A stretch of DNA of 64,000 nucleotides from Alligator mississippiensis (taxonomy: Eukaryota > Chordata > Crocodylia > Alligatoridae), in assembly GCF_030867095.1 (NCBI RefSeq), contig NC_081832.1:60187444-60251443 (forward strand). The letters are read 5' to 3'. How positions within the stretch are numbered: the first letter of the stretch is position 1; each line of letters begins with the position of its first letter. Position numbers and translations under genes: made by a program. Below the pieces are notes generated by a model. The model had not been told where the DNA came from. It worked only from the letters and a program-made list of their open reading frames with translations, and ran no database searches. Below are positions 57,320 to 64,000 of the stretch, one piece after another.

Positions 57320-57890
57320 AAGCTTTGTCTACACATGGTTTTGCACCCATTTAACTAATGGTGGTCTCTTAAACCAATGCAGTGGGTCTAGGTATGGACA
57401 TTTGTTTTAAACAGTTTGGCTTGATGTAGCCAAAAGGAACAAACTGAAGTAAATTACTCTTAAATCAAAATAAGAATATCTGCACAGAGGGTGTGTATAG
57501 ATATTGGTTTTTTTTGCCATTTAAAGTGCTTTACTGCCTTGACTTAACAGAAGTGCACAGCTATACAGCACTTTAAAAATGGATACAGTGGTTTAAATCA
57601 GCCTTTGTTAAATCAGGTATTACATTTGAAGCACTGTATTTTACAGCATGTTAGCAACCTACAGCATTTTAAATAATTTCTGTATGGTGGTCAAATGTCT
57701 GACCAGTGGAGCACCCCCTGCCACCTACCCTGGAAAGTGCAGGGAGGCTCAGAAGGCTCTGCTCTCCCCTCCCGCCCCCCCCCCAACACTGCACTTCTGT
57801 CATGTTTAAGAGTGCTATAGTGCTAAAAAAATGCTCTATATTATAGCACTGTAGAACATACATGGAGCATTTCTGTACACACCCAGAGGT
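57320..57890. mobile_element. Possible inverted-repeat element
   Basis: Begins AGCTTTGTCTACACATGG and ends GTACACACCCAGAGG. The interior has AGTGCTTTACTG / CAGCACTTTAAA-type mirrored strings and a C-run at 57775-57784. Bounds and class uncertain. Confidence 0.3.
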
Positions 57891-60800
57891 TTGTGCTGGT
57901 TTAAAAAAAAACCAAACAGTTTAAAATGCCAATCTGATGCTGTTCAGTTTCTCCATGTAGAGAAGGGAAGGTGCAACATAAATGAAATGTGTCCAAAGGA
58001 AACCCCTTCTGGAGGAACATGCGACTCTTTCCAGTGGCAACAGCAAGTGAAAGAAATTAACGATGCCATGTACTGTTACATGTACTGTACATGTCATGTA
58101 CTGTTAAGACAAACATTTTTACGTCTTAAATAAGTGGGCATGAAGGAAGAAACAAGGTTTGCTTTCAAATTAATCATTTAAGACACACGAGGAAAACATT
58201 CCTTTGCAGTAAAAATATCTCCTCCGAAAACATGCATAAGTGGGCTTGTACTAATAAGCTTGAAGCATTATCGGGACAGATTTTTTTTTACTTTATATTG
58301 TATATGTTATAGTTTATTTATAGGCAGATCACTTCACTATTTACAGTACATGAGCGTAGAGATTCTACAGTCTTTGTGATGTAAACAAGAAACCCCGCAG
58401 CAGGGGGAGTCTGAAAAAAGAAGCCAGTTCTGAAGTATTTACACAATTTAAAATAGAACTTTTATACCCACTGGATAGATACAGATAATACATTGAGCGA
58501 TTTGGTTAAATTATCTATGAAACTATAGAATCTGACAATGTAAAAATACAAGAAAACGTTCTCTCGTTTAGAAGGTAGACAGTTAAATCACACTAGAAAT
58601 AAATCTCTTTTTAAAAATAATAATAACAATAATAATAAAGGAAAGGCATAAGAATTCATGCCATTTTAAGGTTAAAGTATATTACATAAATAAGGACACA
58701 ATGAAACGGAACCGGGGGGGAAAATTAAGTGAAATATAAAAACCGCTACCAATTTAAAAAAAACCATCAGACTAAAAATTAGATCTGTAATCACCGAGGG
58801 CTCAATCCTGCTCCTCCAGCTTACTCTGTGAGTAAAATAGAGTAGTAAGATACTACTTACTCATCCTGAGTAGGGGTGGCAGAATTGGACCCTTATCATT
58901 ATTAGCAGTGTCCTTTTGTTTTTAAAAAAAAAGTAGAATTTAACTTTTATTATAAATAACAAAGCAGATGTGCCCCTTTTTAGGTGAAATTCTTACACCT
59001 TTCTCAAGAAATGCATCAATTTAATCTTTCTCTCTCAGATACACACACACGCACATATGCGCACATGCACTCTCCCACTTGGTTAACTTTGTTTAGCTCT
59101 CAGAGAAATAATGCCCCTTACTGTGCCACCTGGTGTTTTACAACCAGACTTTCTAAGCTACCTGATTCCAGCATCTGTCTAGGAAGAGCAATGGAAACCG
59201 GAAGGCTTTATTTGGTTCTGTATTGCTCAAGATTGTCAGGGATGAATGATTGTTGCTAAGAACAAAAGATTGTAAAGGCTCAGCTACAGGTAATGATATA
59301 TTAAGGATTCAGCATATTTCCAAAAAAAAGAAAATCAGTACAAAAAATAGCTGGTTCTGTAAAGCTTCTTTACATGGGCCAGTGCAGAAATCTAACACTA
59401 ACACTGTAACATAAGGACTGAGCTGCCGTTTTCACTTCCTGGAGGTAATGCAGCTCAGAAAGCTGCACTGAGTAGGAATTAGAGATAGAAATTTTCCAGG
59501 GGCAGCATCAAGATCTACAACCCTGCACTGTCCTCTGTGTTTCCCCAGCCCGGACATTCAGAACAGTTCCTCCTCTCAAGGAGTTGTCATGGGAATCTAC
59601 TCGACTCCCAAACAGAGAGCTGCATCTCCTGTAAAGCAATGAGACTATGAAGGGCAATTGGACGCAAAAAGGGGAATAGTGATTTTCTCTCTTTGTCATA
59701 TTTTTCCCTTCCTGATAGCAACAGGGTTTTCTACATATTTTCCATACATACACATATAGATATAGCTATAAATATAATTTAAAAAAATAAATTCCCCTCC
59801 TGGCTGCCCACCCGTAACACCCTTTTTTTTTTACCCATGTTGTCTCCTCGAGACCACACTCTGTTTTTGAAAATCATTTTCTCCCCTTCCCTTTTAGGTG
59901 CATGGTTTGTTCCGTTAGATGCTGTTATGGCTAGGGTTACCCACGCATATGGGGTTGCTGGCATTATAGGTACTACTGGGGAGGGAAGAGATTTACAGAG
60001 ACTGTGCAAAGAGAAGGGGAATAAAGTAGGAGACTTTAAAATCTTTAAAAGACTTTGTCCCTTTAAAATGCAGGAAACAGCATACAGCAGGTAGAGGAAA
60101 CCAGGAAAGCTGAACTGAGGTGGATTCCCTTCCTTGGTTGGGGTGCACAGTGCCACTCTCTGCACAGTGAATAAGCCTCTTTCCTCCTGCATGGGACCTG
60201 CTGGGCTAGGTGGCCCACTCTGTGCATGAAGTGGCTCAGCGGTACTTAAAGCTATTCCTTTCATATTGCTAGTGCCATTCCTCAAGTGAATGCCATTCCC
60301 ATCCCCAAACTAGGGGCGCAGTCCTGGGAGGTGCCAAGTGCCTTTGATTCCTGCTGGTTTCTGTCCCTTGGTGGGTGAGGCCCCCAATCTGCGCCACACT
60401 GGGAATCGCCTGTCTCCTGTGACGTGCAGAGGAACCTTTGTGGCTGGGCTGTCAATGGGCTGCACAATGCCCTGATCTGTGTTGTGTTCCCCTGATAAAG
60501 GAGTCATGCCCCATGGGCAGAGCACAGACTCCTCCAGGCAAGTATGCCATGTAATCCTTTCCCTGGGACCACACCCAGCCCACTGAAGCTTAAGAAGAAA
60601 TGAATAGGGAACCTTTTTTTTTCACCTTAAACCAGTGTGTGTGATTAGAGGAAGTGAATATTCACACCTGTGCTTCTCAAGTTCAACATCCAGGCCTCAG
60701 CAGCCATGAAGATAAGCCGCAGGCACTGCTTTTAGCTAACTAGCGTAAACTCTGTATACATTCCAGACCCAGCCTCTCTGGCTTTACATTCAGCAAGGCT

Positions 60801-63800
60801 GGGTTCGCAGTCACTGTGCATATAGCCACCAGCAGCAGCACAAGGACACAGTGCTCTGCCCTTGCCATACCCATATATGTGAGCGTTTGTGCACCTGCGT
60901 GCATATTGCATAAGTCCTGGAGAAGTTTCTCGCAAAAGTATTTTATAGGCTTCAGGCAACATGAAGACCACTTATTGCATTTCTTCCTATCCTAGGATTG
61001 CAGTACTGATTGGCTCTGTGCATTACGAGATCTTCCTTCCTCTTCAAGAGTACCTCACTTGATGCGCAGAAGTCTCCTTGGCTGGTGGCCAACTCAGGAA
61101 GTCCAGCCTCATAAAAGCAATATGAGATTTAAAACTGGGTATAGAAACCAATGTTTGCGAAGTGACTGAGTGATTCACACTGAAGGAGGCTCCTTCCAGG
61201 TACTGGAAAGATCTCCTAATAGCTGCATTCAACCCTTTCACATTCTTAACGTTTGATGCATTTTCCATCCGTGACCAAAGCCAGCCTTGTGAGCTTTGAT
61301 CCATCCTTGTACTGAGCAAGGAGATGGAAGAATTCCACTTAGCATTTTTGATTGATCGTTTTCTGAAAAACAGCACAGCACAGGACAGTACTACCCACCC
61401 TAATGTGTCGCTATATACATTCTACGTAAGCTCTATAGCAATCACATGTAAACATCATTGTTGTGAGGAAATACTAGGACAGAAAAAGGCAAAGCTACAA
61501 TGAGGCAATTGCCAATAGCAGATGCTCCAACCAGGACAGTGTTACCTGTGTAACCTACGTTGGGATGAGAAGCCGGGAAAGTGCCCGTGACCAGATTTTA
61601 CAGTAGGGTCATAAAGCGTTGTAATTACTCCGTGGGCTGGGATTGAAATTGCATGAAGAATATGCCGTATGAGGATTCAGTAAACCTACCCTCAGGAACT
61701 GTAGTTCATTGGTAATTACCATGGAACTGGCAGTTTTTAGAGCCATGGGCTCTGCATCAAAAAACTGAGATAACCAGGTAGGATAGGACTGCATTCTGGT
61801 GCCCTCCACATGGTAAATCATACCTCATAGTACGAGCAAATGCCTATGAAGTCAGTGGAGTAAGGTACAAGTCAGCATGAGGCAGGCACTCAGCATCTGA
61901 TCCTGGGGAATTACTGAGCTGCTGGTTGTGTGCCCTGTAAAATGAAGCATTACCAAAAAACAGAAAATCAGTGCCATGTTCTAGGGGAGACCTCATGGGA
62001 CTCTAATCTAGCTATTGGCAGAGTTAAGGCTATTAAATTCTATCTACACGGGATGGCTGAACCCCAGTGGTCTCTCCTGCATGTGAAAAACAAACCAAAA
62101 ATGTGGTGACAGCTTGAGGAGTCAGCAAAGGTATTTGATCCCCACTGTGAAGTGCTTCCTGTCTCTCGCTTTTCTCTAACGGACTGTCTCTCCCTGCTCC
62201 TGGAAACGGAATGGCTTTAAATTGTACAAGAGAACTCCATGGATGCTGCTGAACATAACAGTTGTACACCTTGAACACAGCACTCGTGACTGGCCTTGCA
62301 TGGACCCCAAGATTGCAGGTCTCAGAAACCAGAGGCGAGAGCTGCAGTCATGTGCCCAGCAGAGCTGCAGTGTCTCTGCCACCTGTACTCCGCCGGTTGG
62401 AAGCCTTGCCTGGGAGGTGGGAAGGGCTGAGAAGAAATGGCCAAGAGTTGTTGCGGGGGTGATGGGATCTTCCAGCTTCCTGGTTGTACTGGTAGGTTTA
62501 TGGCTTATCCAGTACCAGTCAGAGGAGGGCAGCGTGCTGGATGGGACAGGGTTGTTCAACTTAGCTGCCATGTCCCTTGCTGTGCCAGCAGTCTCTGCCC
62601 TTGCTGCCAGGAGAACTCACCCCAGTTTCCTTGCACATTGTGGAAGCAGTTGTGAGAAAGACAAGCCACTTAGCCCTAGCTCAGAAATCCCCGTGATAGA
62701 GTAGAAGAGTAGCCAGCAATGCTAGGCAGAGATTCTGGCTGATCATCAATGTGGAGACATGACCTCCCCCAGTGTGGGATTAATGTGCCTGCCAATGTAT
62801 TGAGGGGTGACCAAGCTGTACCCCTTGGACAATCCTTCTGGGGAGACTCTGGGCTTCTGCTGTTTTCCCTCTCCCTGGCTCGGAAGGCAGGACAGTGCCT
62901 ATACCCCATGGTGACAGATGCCATCCAGAGTGTGGCTGGCAAAGATTAACCCCTTGGCGACTGGTCTGATAGCTTTCTAATGCTACATTCTTGTAGCATT
63001 GGTGCAAAGCGGTGAAATTGTCTTCCCACAGTTCCAGAGGTGTGAGGTTTAGACTCACTCTGGACTTGTGGCACAAGCCACCCCCAGTCAACCCAGCTGT
63101 TAAGGGTACCTGGTCATTTAGATGATGATTTAGAGGCACCTGGACCTGATACTGGCAAGATCACTCTCTTGCATTTCACTGGCTACACAAACCAGTATGA
63201 CTTAACCATGCTAGGTCACTGGGCAGCTGGACTTGGGTGGCCCTTTGATTTCCATCACTAATTCCTCGTAAATCCCCTTCCCCCGCTCCTACAAAGCTGC
63301 ACCACTGTAGCACCGTGGCAGTTTCAGTTCAGCTTGTGCCAGACCATTCAACTCTTCATAGTCCAGCAGGCCTAGACAACCCCATGACTGGGGCAGGACT
63401 GGGGGCCCAACAGGCCCAGCCATGTAGGCAGGAAGCATGGCTTCTACAGCAAACCGGGATACCAAAACCCGACCTTAGAATGGTCCAGTCTAGTAATGTG
63501 CCAGGCTAGACACTCCACACTCAAGAGGGCAGAGCCTGGCTGGGAGACTGATTTGTGGGCACCTTTCTGGCCTGACTCCATCTGCTCAGCGGCAAATGCC
63601 TCATTACAGTGCATAGTTAAAAATCAAGGAAGCGGTACAATAAATCTGAATTACAGTACATCTGAGCCATAAATACATTTTTAAGTATATACTTTTTTTT
63701 CTCTTCTATTAAAAATTAGTTTATAATCCTGATTCTATTCACAATTAACAATTTCATCATCACACACTACGGACAAAAATGTTATGGTGAACACAGCTGC

Positions 63801-64000
63801 AACTCCACGACGGGAGCATTGGGGAAAGAGGGGAGAGATGGGGAGGGGCAGTAGTGGACAGAAGGCTTTTACAGGCTCACCCTAGAACAACCAGTCAGAA
63901 GCAAGGATACTGATGTGTGGCAGTGGGACATCAACACCATGGGGACTCACAGACAGAAGCAGCTTTGTTCAATGTAAACATCGATTGGAAGGGACAGCAG
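57891..64000. other. Right-end region, possible 3' UTR of a minus-strand gene outside the window
   Basis: About 6 kb with no recognised coding exon. An AT-rich stretch at 58260-58760 has a minus-strand AATAAA at about 58314-58319, and another AT-rich stretch lies at 63640-63790; both resemble 3' UTR sequence read on the minus strand. Open frames at 59779-60285 (minus) and 62222-62704 (plus) have no domains. One exon-like segment at 61059-61362 (minus) is treated as a finding. No gene identity can be given. Confidence 0.3.

Noticed and set aside
62222-62704. 160-codon plus-strand ORF near the right end
   Set aside because: No domain, no splice support, overlapped by frames on both strands; composition looks non-coding.
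1-64000. CRISPR arrays, operons or other prokaryotic features
   Set aside because: None seen; the spliced genes and repeats are those of a vertebrate nuclear genome.

Overview
The window looks like vertebrate, specifically sauropsid, nuclear DNA, most likely crocodilian or a close archosaur/turtle relative. The evidence is spliced host genes with long introns, two CR1 LINE 3' ends bearing the ATAGAATC-type tail, many hAT-type and other inverted-repeat DNA elements, solo-LTR-like fossils and microsatellites. No prokaryotic features are present. The species call is an inference; nothing here fixes it.

The main content is a tandem array of three TRIM-family genes (RING, two B-boxes, coiled coil, with or without PRY-SPRY), all on the minus strand. 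They most resemble the TRIM25-like E3 ligases of reptiles. Gene A lies at about 21197 down to 12501, gene B at 34056 down to 24555, and gene C at 49927 down to 43557 or 43435. I rebuilt their exons from splice sites. All three share one skeleton: a first exon of 615-645 bp (RING and B-boxes), then 96 bp, 234 bp and 23 bp exons, then a 137/143/149 bp exon ending in phase 1. Only gene B is followed by a recognisable PRY-SPRY exon (24555-25087), which gives a 557-residue protein. Gene C instead continues into a phase-1/phase-1 exon of 192 bp coding an acidic and then basic linker. I find no SPRY exon for gene A or gene C inside the window. IRF/ISRE-like GAAANNGAAA motifs sit 40-120 bp upstream of the start codons, which fits interferon-inducible antiviral TRIM genes.

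The left edge (1023-1118) carries what looks like the last coding exon of a plus-strand gene that begins outside the window and converges on the TRIM array. The stretch 1119-12500, downstream of gene A, is mostly non-coding and studded with inverted-repeat DNA elements. Introns and intergenic spaces hold further hAT elements with 8-bp target duplications (3792-4137, 10407-12142, 12829-13126, 25262-26645, 36930-37112), a second inverted-repeat family at 38266-39051 and 47582-48301, CR1 fragments (42471-43372, 50420-51000), a tRNA-derived SINE (14463-14540 head) and LTR fossils (37680-38181; about 31968-32352). From 50 kb to the right end I see no confident gene. The AT-rich tracts after 58.2 kb may be the 3' UTR of a minus-strand gene lying beyond the window.

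The points most worth following are: the three-gene exon skeleton with only one SPRY exon and compatible splice phases, which raises shared-terminal-exon splicing or SPRY loss; gene C's unusual linker exon; a perfect 124-bp direct repeat 1.9 kb apart that joins the end of a solo LTR to its flank; and a small plus-strand two-exon candidate (40569-41052) coding a very hydrophobic 68-residue peptide.
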